Shown: positions 42,914 to 52,837, numbered from the stretch's first letter. The stretch: DNA of 64,000 nucleotides from Micromonospora polyrhachis (GCF_014203835.1 NZ_JACHJW010000001.1:2689176-2753175), one strand, 5' to 3'. Made by a program: numbers and translations. Notes: generated by a model from the sequence alone, not told the origin.

Positions 42914-43912
42914 CTACTCGACGCTGGCGTAGGAGTGCAGGCTGTCGCTGGAGAAGAAGTTCACGCCGAAGAGGTTGACCAGCATGGTCAGGAAGCCGAT
43001 GATCGCGATCCAGGTCGCCACCGACCGCTTGACGCTCGGGGTGGCCCGGGCGTGCAGGTAGCCGGCGTAGACCACCCAGGAGATGAAGGCCCAGATCTCC
43101 TTCGGGTCCCAACCCCAGTAGCGGCCCCAGGCCGCCTCCGCCCAGATCGCCCCGGCGATCACCGCGAAGGTCCAGATCGGGAACGAGAAGGCGTGCAGCC
43201 GGAAGGTCAACCGCTCCAACTCGGCGGCGGCCGGCACCCGACGCCCGAGGGTGTACGGGAAGCTGCGCTTGCCCTGCTCGTAGCCGGACCGGATCAGGTA
43301 CATCGTGGCCGGCACGGCACCCAGCACGAAGATCCCGGACGAGATGGTGATCGTCGAGATGTGGATGATGAACCAGTAGGAGTTGAGCGCCGGGACCAAC
43401 GGCACGACCGGGGTGTAGAGCACCAGGCCGGCCAGGCCGAGCAACAGGACCATGACCAGCGCGACGAACAGGCCCAGGTGCCGGATCGTCGGGTGGCGGT
43501 ACAACATGAACAGCCACGCGACCACACCGACGAAGGTGCCGGTCAGCACGAACTCGTACATGTTGCCCCAGGGCATCCGATCGGCGGCGATTCCCCGGGT
43601 GACGAGCACCGCCAGGTGCACCAGCGCCGCGACGGCGGTGACCACCACCGCCGCCCGGCCGAGGAGTACGTCCCGGCCCTTCTTCGTCGGCGGGGAGTCC
43701 GTGCCGGCGCTCTTCGGGTCGCCCTCGCCGGTCTTCACCCCGCCGTCACCGGTACGGGCACCGACCCCGACCAGTTCCCGGGCCGGCCGGATGGCAGCAC
43801 GCCCGAGGGCGCTTCGGTTACCGAAGGCGTACTCGGCGGCATGGCAGATCATCGCGACCAGATAAGCCATGATCGCGACCACCAACAGCTGGTCGGAGAG
43901 TGCCGCCATCAC
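42914..43912 (-). CDS. ccsB: Cytochrome c biogenesis protein CcsB (CcsA family)
   Basis: The heme-handling subunit of System II cytochrome c maturation, working with ResB. The 332-residue protein has about eight membrane segments. The tryptophan-rich heme-binding motif WGRYWGWDPKEIWAFISWVVYA lies near residues 266-287, and conserved His residues occur in IHISTITISSG and HAFSFPIWTF. An extra hydrophilic loop (about 50-85) is typical of actinobacterial CcsB. It overlaps the resB stop by four bases. Confidence 0.95.
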   Translation of the reverse strand: MMAALSDQLLVVAIMAYLVAMICHAAEYAFGNRSALGRAAIRPARELVGVGARTGDGGVKTGEGDPKSAGTDSPPTKKGRDVLLGRAAVVVTAVAALVHLAVLVTRGIAADRMPWGNMYEFVLTGTFVGVVAWLFMLYRHPTIRHLGLFVALVMVLLLGLAGLVLYTPVVPLVPALNSYWFIIHISTITISSGIFVLGAVPATMYLIRSGYEQGKRSFPYTLGRRVPAAAELERLTFRLHAFSFPIWTFAVIAGAIWAEAAWGRYWGWDPKEIWAFISWVVYAGYLHARATPSVKRSVATWIAIIGFLTMLVNLFGVNFFSSDSLHSYASVE

Positions 43913-45612
43913 TCGGTCCCTTCTCGCACCCGGACTCCGCGTTCCACCTCGGCGACGAGTTGCTCGAACTCGTCGGCGAAACCGGAGTAGTCGGTGCGCG
44001 GCAGCCCACCGGCCTCAATCAAGCTACTACCGCTCGTCGTGGACTCAGCAGTGGGGGCCGAGATCGGGACCTTCGGCCCCCCATCCGGGGCCGAACCGGC
44101 CGTTGCGGCAGCCGGCGTCACCCGGAACCAGACCCGCCGCCGTCGACCGGTGAGCGACAGCATCAGACCGACGAGCATCAGCCCGGAACTCACCAGCACG
44201 ATCAGCTCGCCCGGGTCGTGCCGTACGGAGATCGTCACGAACTGTCGGGTGCCCAGGAACTCCACCGTCGTACCGTCGTCGAGCGTCCACTTCTCGCCGA
44301 GCCGCAGCAGCTTGGCCTCACCCACCTGCTTGAGCTTGCCGGTCCGCACCTGCCGCTGGTCGAGCTTGTAGACCGAACCCGGGATACCCGCCTCCAGGCC
44401 CAGGTTGCCCCGATAGGCGAAGAGCATCAGCGCGGGCGAGCGCTCAGCCGGATACTGCGAACGGGTGAATGGTGCGGACTCCGGGGCGGTTGGCAGGTAC
44501 AGCCCCTCGAACGCGACCTGCAGGTCGAGGTTCCGCTCGCCGGTGGGCGTCAGGTTGACGTCCGGGAAGAGCGCCACTCCTTCGCTGGTCATGTTCCCGT
44601 CGATGTTGAGAAACGGGTCGATGTTGGTCTGGGACTGCCCGTTGCGGTCGGTGTACCGGATGATCGGGGCATAGCCGTGGCCCAGCAGGTAGGCGTTGGC
44701 ACCGTCGAGGCGCAGTGGCGAGTTGACCGAGAAGGTCTCGCTCCGCGTGGCACCGCCATCCTCGTCGACATTCACCGTCGCCCGGTAGGACTCCGGCTGC
44801 CCGCTCTCCAGGAACGTCGCCTGGAAGTCGGTCAACTCCAGGCAGAACGGCGGCAGGTCCGCCGCGTCCACCCGTGGCCCGAGGCCGGTCTCGGCGTACT
44901 GCTGGAGGGTGTTGCAGAAGGTCTTGTCCGAGCCGGCGACCAGCAACCGGTTGCCGTGCCAGCCGTACCAGGAGCCGTAGCCGACCCCGACCAGGACGAC
45001 CACCAGCGACAGGTGGAAGAGCAGGTTGCCGGTCTCCTTGAGGTGCCCCTTCTCGGCGGAGACCGTGTCGTCCCGGACCACCACCCGCCAGCGGCGCTGG
45101 CGCAGCATGGCGGCGATCGCCTGGGCCGTACCAGCCCGGCCGGTGCCAGCGCCGGTAGTGCCGTCGTCTTCGGCGACGGCGTCTTCGATGGTCAGGACGG
45201 TGTGCTGCGGTAGCCGGTCCAGCCGCTTGGGCGCTGCGGGCGGCGCGGTCCGGATGGCCCGGATGTGGTCACGCAACCGGGGCAGGATGCAGCCGACCAG
45301 TGAGGTGAACAGCAGCAGGTAGATCGCGGAGAACCAGATCGAGGCGTACACCTCGAAGGCACCGAGCCGGTCCAGCACCGGGGCGAGCTTGGGGTGCTCG
45401 ACGAAGTACGCGTCGACGCGTTCCCGGTTGACGCCCCGCTGCGGCAGCACCGAGCCGGGGATGGCGGCGACGGCGAGCAGGAAGAGCAGCACCAGCGCGG
45501 TACGCATGCTGGTGAGCTGCCGCCACGAGTTACGCAGCAGGGCCAGTAGCCGGTTCGGCCGGCGAGAGGACGGCGGTTTCGGATCCGCAGCCCGGTCCGC
45601 GACGGCAGTCAT
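43909..45612 (-). CDS. resB: Cytochrome c biogenesis protein ResB
   Basis: The 567-residue partner of CcsB. Three N-terminal membrane segments (about residues 40-60, 87-108 and 180-205), a large extracytoplasmic domain (about 210-480) and a final segment (about 490-510, LIVLVSSGLMLVGLMLSL) are the ResB layout. It has RNSWRQLTSMRTALVLLF and AIYLLLFTSLVGCILPR. The domain holds two Cys (FCNTLQQY and PFCLEL). The ATG 45612 overlaps the ccdA stop (TGATG). The C-terminal cytoplasmic tail is rather long. Confidence 0.95.
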   Translation of the reverse strand: MTAVADRAADPKPPSSRRPNRLLALLRNSWRQLTSMRTALVLLFLLAVAAIPGSVLPQRGVNRERVDAYFVEHPKLAPVLDRLGAFEVYASIWFSAIYLLLFTSLVGCILPRLRDHIRAIRTAPPAAPKRLDRLPQHTVLTIEDAVAEDDGTTGAGTGRAGTAQAIAAMLRQRRWRVVVRDDTVSAEKGHLKETGNLLFHLSLVVVLVGVGYGSWYGWHGNRLLVAGSDKTFCNTLQQYAETGLGPRVDAADLPPFCLELTDFQATFLESGQPESYRATVNVDEDGGATRSETFSVNSPLRLDGANAYLLGHGYAPIIRYTDRNGQSQTNIDPFLNIDGNMTSEGVALFPDVNLTPTGERNLDLQVAFEGLYLPTAPESAPFTRSQYPAERSPALMLFAYRGNLGLEAGIPGSVYKLDQRQVRTGKLKQVGEAKLLRLGEKWTLDDGTTVEFLGTRQFVTISVRHDPGELIVLVSSGLMLVGLMLSLTGRRRRVWFRVTPAAATAGSAPDGGPKVPISAPTAESTTSGSSLIEAGGLPRTDYSGFADEFEQLVAEVERGVRVREGTE

Positions 45613-46466
45613 CAGATGCTTACCTCTCCGACGCCGAACCTGGTCTGCAGCCAGATGACGAAGTCCAACCAGGCTCCGGTGACCAGGGCGATCCCGACGA
45701 GGATCAGCAGTGCGCCCCCGGCCCGGGTGACCCATCGACTGTTGCGCCGAATCGCCTTGAAGAGCCCGAGCAGCCGCCGGAAGCCCAGCCCGAAGATGAC
45801 GAACGGCAGTCCGAGACCGAGGCAGTACGCGACGGCGAGCACCACGGCCCGGTCGGTCTTTCCGCTGGTGGCGGCGAGCCCGAGCACCGCCGTCAGGGTG
45901 GGGCCGACGCAGGGGATCCAGGAGAGCGCGAAGACCGCCCCGAAGACCGGCGCGCCGAGCAGTCCGGCGGCGGGCAGCCGGTGGATGCGCAGTTCCCGCT
46001 GCATGCCGGGCACCAACCCGAGGAAGGCCAGCCCGAGCAGGATGATCAGGACCCCGACGACGATCTCCACGGTCCGTTTGTGCTCCAGGAACACCCGACC
46101 GATGCCGGCGGCCAGGACCGCGGTGGTGGTGAACACGACGGTGAAGCCGCCGATGAACAGCAGTGTTCCGGCCAGCACCCGGCCCTTGACGGCTCGGGCA
46201 CTGCGGGTGACCGTCGCGACGCCCGAAGTGTGAGAAGAGGGCCCTTCCGCTACCGAATCCGATAGCAGGCGGCCCTCCCTAACGCCGGGGCGCGCGCTGG
46301 CCGCGTCGAGGTCGCTGCCGGCCAGGCCGGTGACGTACGACAGGTAACCGGGCACCAGCGGAAGGATGCAGGGAGACAGGAAGCTCACCAGACCGGCGAG
46401 CATCGCCCCGCCGACCGCCAGCAGCAGCGGACCGTTGCGGGCCAGCTCCTCGAAGGTCGCGCCCAT
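45612..46466 (-). CDS. ccdA: Cytochrome c biogenesis protein CcdA
   Basis: A 284-residue membrane thiol-disulfide carrier that passes electrons to the TlpA/ResA-type protein. The six segments include the redox-active Cys in SFLSPCILPLVPGYLSY and in SWIPCVGPTLTAVLGLA, plus GLGLPFVIFGLGF. The ATG 46466 overlaps the TlpA stop (TGATG). The loop between segments 1 and 2 (about residues 55-95) is unusually long because a palindromic repeat is translated there (LLSDSVAEGPSSHTS). The open frame continues to 46802 but that part is inside the upstream gene. Confidence 0.95.
   Translation of the reverse strand: MGATFEELARNGPLLLAVGGAMLAGLVSFLSPCILPLVPGYLSYVTGLAGSDLDAASARPGVREGRLLSDSVAEGPSSHTSGVATVTRSARAVKGRVLAGTLLFIGGFTVVFTTTAVLAAGIGRVFLEHKRTVEIVVGVLIILLGLAFLGLVPGMQRELRIHRLPAAGLLGAPVFGAVFALSWIPCVGPTLTAVLGLAATSGKTDRAVVLAVAYCLGLGLPFVIFGLGFRRLLGLFKAIRRNSRWVTRAGGALLILVGIALVTGAWLDFVIWLQTRFGVGEVSI
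46231..46275. repeat. GGGCCC-type palindrome, copy inside ccdA
   Basis: tgagaagagggcccttccg (from 46231) and gatagcaggcggccctcc (from 46261) form an imperfect inverted repeat homologous to the one at 18456-18513 (shared gataGnAGGnGGCCC pattern). It is translated as part of the loop between the first two membrane segments of CcdA. Confidence 0.65.
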
Positions 46467-47047
46467 CAGCGCGGCCCAGCGACCGGGGGTGACTCGGCAG
46501 CGACCCGCTCGACCAGGGGTTGCAGCCCGTCCTGCCGGACCGGCTTCCGCAGGACCACCGCGATCCGCCCCTCCCGGTCCAGGATGATCGTCGCTGGGGT
46601 GCTGTTGGGAGGCGGGTCGAAGGCCAGGGCCACCCGGCTGGCCGGGTCGAACAGGCTCGGATAGGTGACTCGACCACGCTCGAAGGCGATCGCCTTCTCC
46701 CGCATGTCCTGGACGTTGACGCCGATGAACCGGACCCCGTTGGCCTTGGTCGCCTGGTAGGTCGCCTCCAGGTCCTTGGCCTCGGCCACGCAGGGCGCGC
46801 ACCAGGAGCCCCAGAAGTTGACCACGACCACTTGGCCCCGGTCCTGGTTGAGGTCGTAGCGATCACCGTCGAGCAGTTCCCCGGCGGCCTTGATCGGGTC
46901 TCCCCGCTGCTCCGGGGCGCACTCGATCACGTTGGCCGTCGAGGTGTCGCAGGCGTCCTCCTGCGCACCGCCGGTGCAGCCGGCCAACGCCACCAGGGTG
47001 CTGGCCGCGAGCAGCGTGCCGAGCCAGGTGCGGGCCGGGCGTCTCAT
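46466..47047 (-). CDS. TlpA/ResA-type thiol-disulfide lipoprotein
   Basis: A 193-residue exported thioredoxin-fold protein that reduces apocytochrome c thiols. It has a lipoprotein signal with lipobox LAGC (Cys about residue 24), a VVNFWGSWCAPCVAEAKDL thioredoxin motif (W-C-A-P-C), and a FIGVNVQDM strand followed by PPNSTPATIILD with the cis-proline. Cotranslation with ccdA-resB-ccsB defines the System II operon. Confidence 0.94.
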   Translation of the reverse strand: MRRPARTWLGTLLAASTLVALAGCTGGAQEDACDTSTANVIECAPEQRGDPIKAAGELLDGDRYDLNQDRGQVVVVNFWGSWCAPCVAEAKDLEATYQATKANGVRFIGVNVQDMREKAIAFERGRVTYPSLFDPASRVALAFDPPPNSTPATIILDREGRIAVVLRKPVRQDGLQPLVERVAAESPPVAGPR

Positions 47048-47048
47048 C

Positions 47049-47696
47049 TCATGCCCCCTTGGCCGTCCGGGCGGTCGGCGAGGTGGCGATCAGGTGTGCG
47101 GCCGGCTCGGAGTAGCCGATCCCGACGATCTTGGCGCCCTCGAAGTGGAACGAGGTCAGGCTGGCCAGGCCACACTCCCGGCGGCGCGGGTCGTGCCAGA
47201 GTCGTTTGCGTTCGACGTGCCGGCGCAGCGTCCAGATCGGCAGTTGGTGCGACACGCAGACCGCCTCGTGGCCCTCGGCGGCCACCCGGGCGGCGTGCAA
47301 CGCGGCGAACATCCGCTCGGCGATCACCCGGTACGCCTCGCCCCAGGACGGGGTGACCGGGTCGCGCAGCACCCACCAGTTGCGGGGGTCGCGGAACGAT
47401 CCGTCGCCCGGCGACACCCGCTTGCCCTCGAACCAGTTGGCGCTCTCGATAAGCCGCTCGTCGACCCCGGTGGGGAGGCTGAACTGCGCGGCAATCGGCT
47501 CGGCCGTCTGCTGGGCGCGTTCCAGGGGACTGGCCACCACGTGCACGATGTCCCGGTCGGCGAGCGCCTGGGCCGCCGCCTTGGCCATCTGGATGCCCAG
47601 CTCGGAAAGGCGGAACCCGGGCAGCCGGCCGTACAGGATCTTGTCGGGGTTGTACACCTCGCCGTGCCGCAGTACGTGCACCACCGTGTTACTCAT
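47049..47696 (-). CDS. Histidine phosphatase family protein
   Basis: A 215-residue protein of the phosphoglycerate-mutase-like superfamily. It has the phosphohistidine motif LRHGE (His about residue 10), LSELG, SPLERAQQTAEPIA, and the second His in AVCVSHQLPIWTL (about 155). It starts at ATG 47696. It is 1 base before the TlpA start and belongs to the cytochrome c operon. It is commonly annotated between hemL and the ccs genes in actinomycetes; its substrate there is unknown. Confidence 0.9.
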   Translation of the reverse strand: MSNTVVHVLRHGEVYNPDKILYGRLPGFRLSELGIQMAKAAAQALADRDIVHVVASPLERAQQTAEPIAAQFSLPTGVDERLIESANWFEGKRVSPGDGSFRDPRNWWVLRDPVTPSWGEAYRVIAERMFAALHAARVAAEGHEAVCVSHQLPIWTLRRHVERKRLWHDPRRRECGLASLTSFHFEGAKIVGIGYSEPAAHLIATSPTARTAKGA

Positions 47697-47760
47697 CGTG
47701 TCGGCCTCCCACCACCGGCCCGGCGACCGTCGGTCAGCCTGATCCCAGCACCCACCCGCA

Positions 47761-49101
47761 CTACCTCTCGTTGCCCGCTGCGGCTGCTGCGGCGGCGGCC
47801 GCTGTGGGCAGCGCCCAGGCGAACTGCTCCAGCGCGGCGTCGTCCAGCGCCGTCGACACGAACCACGACTCGAACGCGCTCGGCGGCAGGTAGACCCCGC
47901 CGGCCAGCATCGCGTGGAAGAACGCCCTGAAGGCGGCCACGTTCTGGGTACGCGCGCCGTCGTAGTCACGCACGTCGGCGTCGGTGAAGAAGATCGAGAA
48001 CATGCTTCCCGCGTACGACAGCCGGTGCGGCACCCCGGCGGCGGCCAGCGCGTCGCTGGCGAGCTTGCCCACGGTGGCGGCGGTGGCGTCCAGCCGCTGG
48101 TAGAGCGCGTCGTCGGCGAGCCGGAGCGTGGCCAGCCCGGCGGCGCAGGCCAGCGGGTTTCCGGAAAGTGTGCCGGCCTGGTAGACCGGGCCGGCGGGGG
48201 CCAGTCGGGCCATGATCTCGGCGCGACCGCCGAACGCTGCGGCGGGCAGCCCGCCGCCCATCACCTTGCCGAAGGTGTAGAGGTCGGCGTCCACCGGATC
48301 GGCTCCGGCCCAGCCACCCCGGGAGACCCGGAAGCCGGTCATCACCTCGTCGACGACGAGCAGTGCGCCGTAGGCGTGGGCGATGCTGGCCAGGCGCTGG
48401 TTGAAGCCGTCGCGGGGGGCCACCACACCCATGTTGCCGGCGGCGGCCTCGGTGATGATCGCAGCGATGTGCTCACCCTCGGCGGCGAAGGCGGCCTCCA
48501 CGGCGGCCACGTCGTTGTACGGCAGCACGATGGTCTCGCTGGCCGCCGCGCCGGTCACCCCGGGCGAATCGGGCAGGCCGAGCGTGGCGACCCCGGAGCC
48601 GGCGGCAGCGAGCAGCGCGTCGACGTGTCCGTGGTAGCACCCGGCAAACTTGACGATCTTGGAGCGGCCGGTGAACCCACGGGCCAACCGGATCGCCGAC
48701 ATGGTGGCCTCGGTGCCGGAGTTGACCAGCCGGACCTGCTCGACCGGGGTCCGGTCGACGATCTCGGTGGCCAGCTCCACCTCCCCCGGCGTGGGGGTGC
48801 CGAAGCTGGTGCCGTCGGCGGCGGCGGCCTGGACGGCGGCGACCACCTCCGGATGGGCGTGGCCGAGGATCAGTGGCCCCCACGAGCAGACCAGGTCGAC
48901 GTAACGCCGACCGTCGGCATCGAACAGCCACGGGCCGGCGCCACGCACCATGAACCTGGGCGTGCCGCCGACTGCGCCAAAGGCGCGTACGGGTGAGTTG
49001 ACCCCGCCCGGCACGATGGCGCGGGCCCGGTCGAACAGAGCTTCGGAGGCCGGCGCTTCGGCTGGGTAACGCTCCTGGCCGGCGGAGTGCGTAGTGGTCA
49101 C
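47761..49101 (-). CDS. hemL: Glutamate-1-semialdehyde 2,1-aminomutase
   Basis: A PLP enzyme that makes 5-aminolevulinate, the first committed precursor of heme, siroheme and cobalamin. The 446-residue protein has [61 protein letters not shown], and the PLP lysine in [12 protein letters not shown] (Lys279). The C-terminus ends in a poly-Ala run (residues ~432-442). GTG start at 49101. Confidence 0.96.
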   Translation of the reverse strand: MTTTHSAGQERYPAEAPASEALFDRARAIVPGGVNSPVRAFGAVGGTPRFMVRGAGPWLFDADGRRYVDLVCSWGPLILGHAHPEVVAAVQAAAADGTSFGTPTPGEVELATEIVDRTPVEQVRLVNSGTEATMSAIRLARGFTGRSKIVKFAGCYHGHVDALLAAAGSGVATLGLPDSPGVTGAAASETIVLPYNDVAAVEAAFAAEGEHIAAIITEAAAGNMGVVAPRDGFNQRLASIAHAYGALLVVDEVMTGFRVSRGGWAGADPVDADLYTFGKVMGGGLPAAAFGGRAEIMARLAPAGPVYQAGTLSGNPLACAAGLATLRLADDALYQRLDATAATVGKLASDALAAAGVPHRLSYAGSMFSIFFTDADVRDYDGARTQNVAAFRAFFHAMLAGGVYLPPSAFESWFVSTALDDAALEQFAWALPTAAAAAAAAAGNER

Positions 49102-49225
49102 GGTGCCGCCATTGTGTCAGCGCCGCCGCGCTGGGCGGCACCCACCCCTGGCCAGGGGTTGCTCGGCTCACCCTCGACGCCCGCCTCGGCGAGCCGGGGC
49201 CCATAGATCGCGATAGGCTGACGGC

Positions 49226-49561
49226 GTGGAGCGTGCGGAGCTGTCCATCACGGTGCAGCGGGCCGCCGATGAGGTGACACTCAACCTCGTCGGCGAGATC
49301 GACATGCTCACCGCCACCCGACTCTCCAGCGCCGTCAACGAGGTGCTGGCCGAGCCGCCCCCGCGAATCGTGCTGGATCTTGCCGGGGTCACCTTCTGCG
49401 ACTCACAGGGTCTGGGCACGCTGGTCGTGCTCAGCCGCAAGGCCAGTCACGCCCAGAGCCTGCTGATCCTGACCAATGTCGGCGGGTTCCTGCTGCGGGT
49501 ACTCGACATCACTGGCCTGCGCTCGGCGCTGATGATCCGTAACGAGCAGTCCACCGGCTGA
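49226..49561 (+). CDS. STAS-domain anti-sigma factor antagonist
   Basis: A 111-residue protein of the SpoIIAA/RsbV type. It starts at GTG 49226. ITVQRAADEVTLNLVGEIDMLTA and VLDLAGVTFCDSQGLGTLVVLSR match the STAS fold; the Ser in FCDSQG (about residue 54) is the phosphorylation site. Such proteins, when dephosphorylated by SpoIIE-type phosphatases, bind an RsbW-like kinase and free a sigma factor. A candidate phosphatase/kinase (OsaC-like) is encoded 9 kb away in this window. Confidence 0.92.
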   Translation: MERAELSITVQRAADEVTLNLVGEIDMLTATRLSSAVNEVLAEPPPRIVLDLAGVTFCDSQGLGTLVVLSRKASHAQSLLILTNVGGFLLRVLDITGLRSALMIRNEQSTG

Positions 49562-49640
49562 CTCGGCCTGCGGACCGGTTGACTCGGGCCGGCGGCCGAA
49601 GCCGGACCGCACCGCGTCCGACTCCGGCCGCCCAGGCTTC

Positions 49641-51245
49641 TCAGACCACCGGTACGTCCCGACGCCGGAAGCCGAGCAGGCCGAGACCGGCCAGCAGAAC
49701 GGCGATGCCGGTCAACCAGATCAACGGCGTGACGGTCAGCTCCCCACCGGGAATCCGGGGAATGTGGGTGAATGGTGAGACGTCAAGTGCCCACTGGTCG
49801 AGTTGCATGATCGCGCCCACCTGGCCGAGGAGCACGCAGACCCCCAGCACTGCCCAACTCACCATGACGAGCCTCGGCAGCAGCCCGAAGAGCAGCACGG
49901 TGACGGCGGCCAGCACCCAGACCGCGGGCAACTGCACCGCAGCGGCGGCCAGCACCCGGGGCACCTGACCGGCGATGTCTCCGCTGGCCTGCCCGTAGAT
50001 GAGCCCACTGGTCAGGCCAGCAACCGCGAGCGCGACCGCCGGGCCGAGTAGGGCGAAGAGGAGGTGGCTGGCCATCCACCGGAACCGGCCCACCGACGCG
50101 GCCAGGACCGGCTCACTGCGTAGGGCGGTCTCCTCGGCACGCATCCGCAACGCCGCCTGGATGCCGTAGCCGGCGGCGGCCAACGCGACCAGCCCCATGG
50201 TGCCGGAGAGGTACGCGTCGGTGAAGGCGCTGGTCCCGCCCAGTCGGACGATGATGTCGCCGACCTGCGCGCTGTCCTGTATCGCCTCCTCGATCGCGTC
50301 GGCGGAACTGCCCACCACCGCACCGAACGCCACCAACCCGACGGTCCAGCCGAGGAGCAATCCCCGGTGCAGCCGCCAGGCCAGGGCCAGCGGGCTACGC
50401 AACGTGGGGGCGGCCAGCGGCGGCCCCAACCGGGGCGGCAGGATGCCGGCAGCGACGTCACGTCGGGCCGAGAGCGGGTACGCCGCAGCGATCAGTACGA
50501 CGACCAGGCTGACGAGTAGGGCGAACACCCACCAGCGTTCGTCGGCGTACGCCTGCACCCGCTGCCCCCAACCGAGCGGCGACAGCCAGCTCAGCCAGGA
50601 CAGATCGCCGCCCGTGCCAGTCGCGTCGCCAGCCATCCGCAGTAGCAGCGCCAGCCCGAGGGTGCCCAGGCCGATGGCGCGGGCAGCACCCGATCCCTCG
50701 GTCAACTGGGCGACGACACCACCGACCGCCGCGAACACCCAGCCGGTGGTGGTCACCGCGAGCCCGAACGCCACTGCTCCCATGGCCGGCAGACCCTGGC
50801 TGACCAGGCCGAGCGCGATGACCCCGCCCAACACGACGTCGGCGGCGAAGGTGGCGATCAGCGCGGCGGTGAGCCCCGCATGCCGCCCGAGGACGGTCGA
50901 GCCGAGCAGTTCCCGCCGACCGGTCTCCTCCTCGGTGCGGGTGTGCCGGATGACGGTGAGCAGGCTGATCAGTCCGGCGACCAACATGATCATGCTGGAC
51001 CGCTGGACGGTGAGCGCGCCGAGACTGGATCCGAAGGCCGGACCGAGCAGCGACACGATGGACGGGTTGCTCGCCATCCCGGACGCGTACGCCTGTCGCC
51101 CCGCCTCGGTGGGATACAGCTCGGCGATGGCCGACGAGTAGCTCATCGGTAGGACGGCCAGGATCAGGATCCAGAGCAGCAGGAGCCACCGGTCGCGGCG
51201 CAGGATCAGCCGGACGAGTTGACCGGTGCCGGTGGTCCCGGTCAT
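49641..51245 (-). CDS. ABC-2 family exporter permease (large form)
   Basis: A 534-residue membrane protein with about twelve segments, i.e. two ABC-2 permease halves fused. [16 protein letters not shown] at the start, [22 protein letters not shown], a middle segment with [21 protein letters not shown] and a C-terminal NAL-type end match the large actinobacterial antibiotic-exporter permease type. It is four bases overlapped with the ATPase gene upstream. Substrate is unknown; the regulator divergent from this operon suggests a drug-inducible exporter. Confidence 0.9.
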   Translation of the reverse strand: MTGTTGTGQLVRLILRRDRWLLLLWILILAVLPMSYSSAIAELYPTEAGRQAYASGMASNPSIVSLLGPAFGSSLGALTVQRSSMIMLVAGLISLLTVIRHTRTEEETGRRELLGSTVLGRHAGLTAALIATFAADVVLGGVIALGLVSQGLPAMGAVAFGLAVTTTGWVFAAVGGVVAQLTEGSGAARAIGLGTLGLALLLRMAGDATGTGGDLSWLSWLSPLGWGQRVQAYADERWWVFALLVSLVVVLIAAAYPLSARRDVAAGILPPRLGPPLAAPTLRSPLALAWRLHRGLLLGWTVGLVAFGAVVGSSADAIEEAIQDSAQVGDIIVRLGGTSAFTDAYLSGTMGLVALAAAGYGIQAALRMRAEETALRSEPVLAASVGRFRWMASHLLFALLGPAVALAVAGLTSGLIYGQASGDIAGQVPRVLAAAAVQLPAVWVLAAVTVLLFGLLPRLVMVSWAVLGVCVLLGQVGAIMQLDQWALDVSPFTHIPRIPGGELTVTPLIWLTGIAVLLAGLGLLGFRRRDVPVV

Positions 51246-52159
51246 CGGGTCACCGCCGGGTGCGGGGCACCATCCGCCTGCACCTCGTAGTGCCGCAGGA
51301 AGAGTTCCTCCAGCGTCGGGGGCTGGCTGACCAGACCGCGTACGCCGATCGTGGTGAGCTGGCGCAGCGCGACGTCGAGCGCGTCACCGTCGACGGTGAA
51401 CCGGACCCGGTTGCCGTCGACGCGTACGCCGTGCACGCCGGGCAGCTCCGCCAGCCCGTTCGGCGGGCCGACGAGTTCGGCGTCGATCGACGTACGGTGC
51501 AGGTGCCGCAGCTCGGTCAGGGTGCCGGTCTCGACGTTACGGCCCTCCCGGATGATGGTGACCCGGTCGCAGAGCGCCTCCACCTCGGCCAGGATGTGGC
51601 TGCACAGCAGCACGGTCCGGCCGTTGCGGGCGTCTTCGGCGATGAAGCGCTGGAAGACCTCCTCCATCAGCGGGTCGAGACCGGAGGTCGGCTCGTCCAG
51701 GATCAGTAGTTCGACGTTGGAGGCGAGGGCGGCGACCAGGCCGACCTTCTGCCGGTTGCCCTTGGAGTAGGCCCGTCCCTTCTTGCGCGGGTCCAGCTCG
51801 AACGCGTCCAGCAGCTCTGCCCGACGCCGCTGGTCGAGGCCACCGCGCAGCCGGCCGAGCAGGTCGATCACCTCGCCGCCGGAGAGGTTGGGCCAGAGCG
51901 TGACGTCACCGGGGACGTACGCGAGGCGGCGGTGCAGGGTGACCGCATCCCGCCACGGGTCGCCGCCGAGCAGTCGAACCGTGCCACCGTCGGCGCGGAG
52001 CAGGCCGAGCAGCACCCGGATCGTGGTTGATTTGCCCGCGCCGTTGGGGCCGAGGAACCCGTGCACCTCGCCGGTACGGACGCTCAGGTCGAGTCCGTCG
52101 AGGGCTCGGGTCGACCCGAATGCCTTGATCAGCCCCTCTGCATCAATAGAGTTTTCCAT
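51242..52159 (-). CDS. ABC-2 exporter ATP-binding protein
   Basis: A 305-residue ATPase with Walker [10 protein letters not shown] (about 38-46), signature YSKGNRQKV (a less common form, SKG for SGG), Walker [14 protein letters not shown] and H-loop [11 protein letters not shown]. The atypical signature is usual in this daunorubicin-type family. The ATG 52159 is 90 bases from the divergent GbsR regulator, and the palindrome at 52177-52198 is between them. Confidence 0.93.
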   Translation of the reverse strand: MENSIDAEGLIKAFGSTRALDGLDLSVRTGEVHGFLGPNGAGKSTTIRVLLGLLRADGGTVRLLGGDPWRDAVTLHRRLAYVPGDVTLWPNLSGGEVIDLLGRLRGGLDQRRRAELLDAFELDPRKKGRAYSKGNRQKVGLVAALASNVELLILDEPTSGLDPLMEEVFQRFIAEDARNGRTVLLCSHILAEVEALCDRVTIIREGRNVETGTLTELRHLHRTSIDAELVGPPNGLAELPGVHGVRVDGNRVRFTVDGDALDVALRQLTTIGVRGLVSQPPTLEELFLRHYEVQADGAPHPAVTR

Positions 52160-52176
52160 GTATCGAAAGCTACGCT

Positions 52177-52198
52177 CGCTTCACAAATTTGTGAAGCG
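52177..52198. promoter_or_regulatory. Perfect 22-bp palindromic operator
   Basis: Each half reads cgcttcacaaa, and the full site is an exact palindrome with no spacer. It lies between the divergent ABC exporter and GbsR/MarR genes, 18 bases from the ATPase start and 52 bases from the regulator start. This is the expected location of the regulator's binding site. Confidence 0.8.
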
Positions 52199-52249
52199 TC
52201 TGATATCTGCAAAGATCCAGTCAGGCCGAGCTGATTCGAGGAGACATGC

Positions 52250-52759
52250 ATGTCTGATCCGAGCCCACCGCGGCGCGACGACGAGGCTGTCGACCGGTTC
52301 GTCGAACGGATGGCGATGCTCTTCGCCAATTGGGGCTTCCCCCGGATGGCCGCACGGGTGCTCTTCGCCGTGATGTCCGCCGACGAGGAAGCGTTGACCG
52401 CCGCCGAGATCGGCGAGCGCCTGGGAGTCAGCCCAGCAGCGATCTCCGGCGCCGTGCGCTACCTGACCCACCGTGGTTTGCTGGTCCGGGAACCGATTCC
52501 CCGATCCCGACGAGACCACTACCGCATGCCCGACGACCCCTGGTTCGAGGCTGCCGTCGTCAAACGATCGGCCCTCACGGTGATGGCCGATCTGACGAGC
52601 GAAGGGGCCAAGGCGGTGGGCGGAGACGAGACGCCGTCTGGAGAACGACTCGCGGAGATGCGGGACTACCTCATCTTCGCGCAGGACGAGGTCGACTCGA
52701 TCAACGAGCGATGGCGAGCCCACCGGGCTGCGAACCGGTCGCCCTCACCTGGCGAGTAA
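52250..52759 (+). CDS. GbsR/MarR-family transcriptional regulator
   Basis: A 169-residue winged-helix regulator. Helix-turn-helix: RMAARVLFAVMSADEEALTAAEIGERLGVSPAAISGAVRYLTHRGLL, wing VREPIPRSRRDHYRM, then a C-terminal helical dimerisation region with a final ERWRAHRAANR. GbsR-type regulators (PadR/MarR-like) commonly control adjacent drug exporters. It is divergent from the ABC exporter genes, with the 22-bp palindrome in the shared region. Confidence 0.9.
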   Translation: MSDPSPPRRDDEAVDRFVERMAMLFANWGFPRMAARVLFAVMSADEEALTAAEIGERLGVSPAAISGAVRYLTHRGLLVREPIPRSRRDHYRMPDDPWFEAAVVKRSALTVMADLTSEGAKAVGGDETPSGERLAEMRDYLIFAQDEVDSINERWRAHRAANRSPSPGE

Positions 52760-52837
52760 CCGGCAGCCACCTCTCGCCGGGAAGGCCGGCGCAGGCCGAT
52801 CAGACGCCCCTGACCACCACGAGTTACCCAGGCCCGA

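Noticed and set aside
45612-46802. A 396-residue CcdA with a long soluble N-terminus
   Set aside because: The upstream part overlaps the TlpA-like gene in another frame and has no homology; the ATG at 46466 overlaps the upstream stop in the usual TGATG form.
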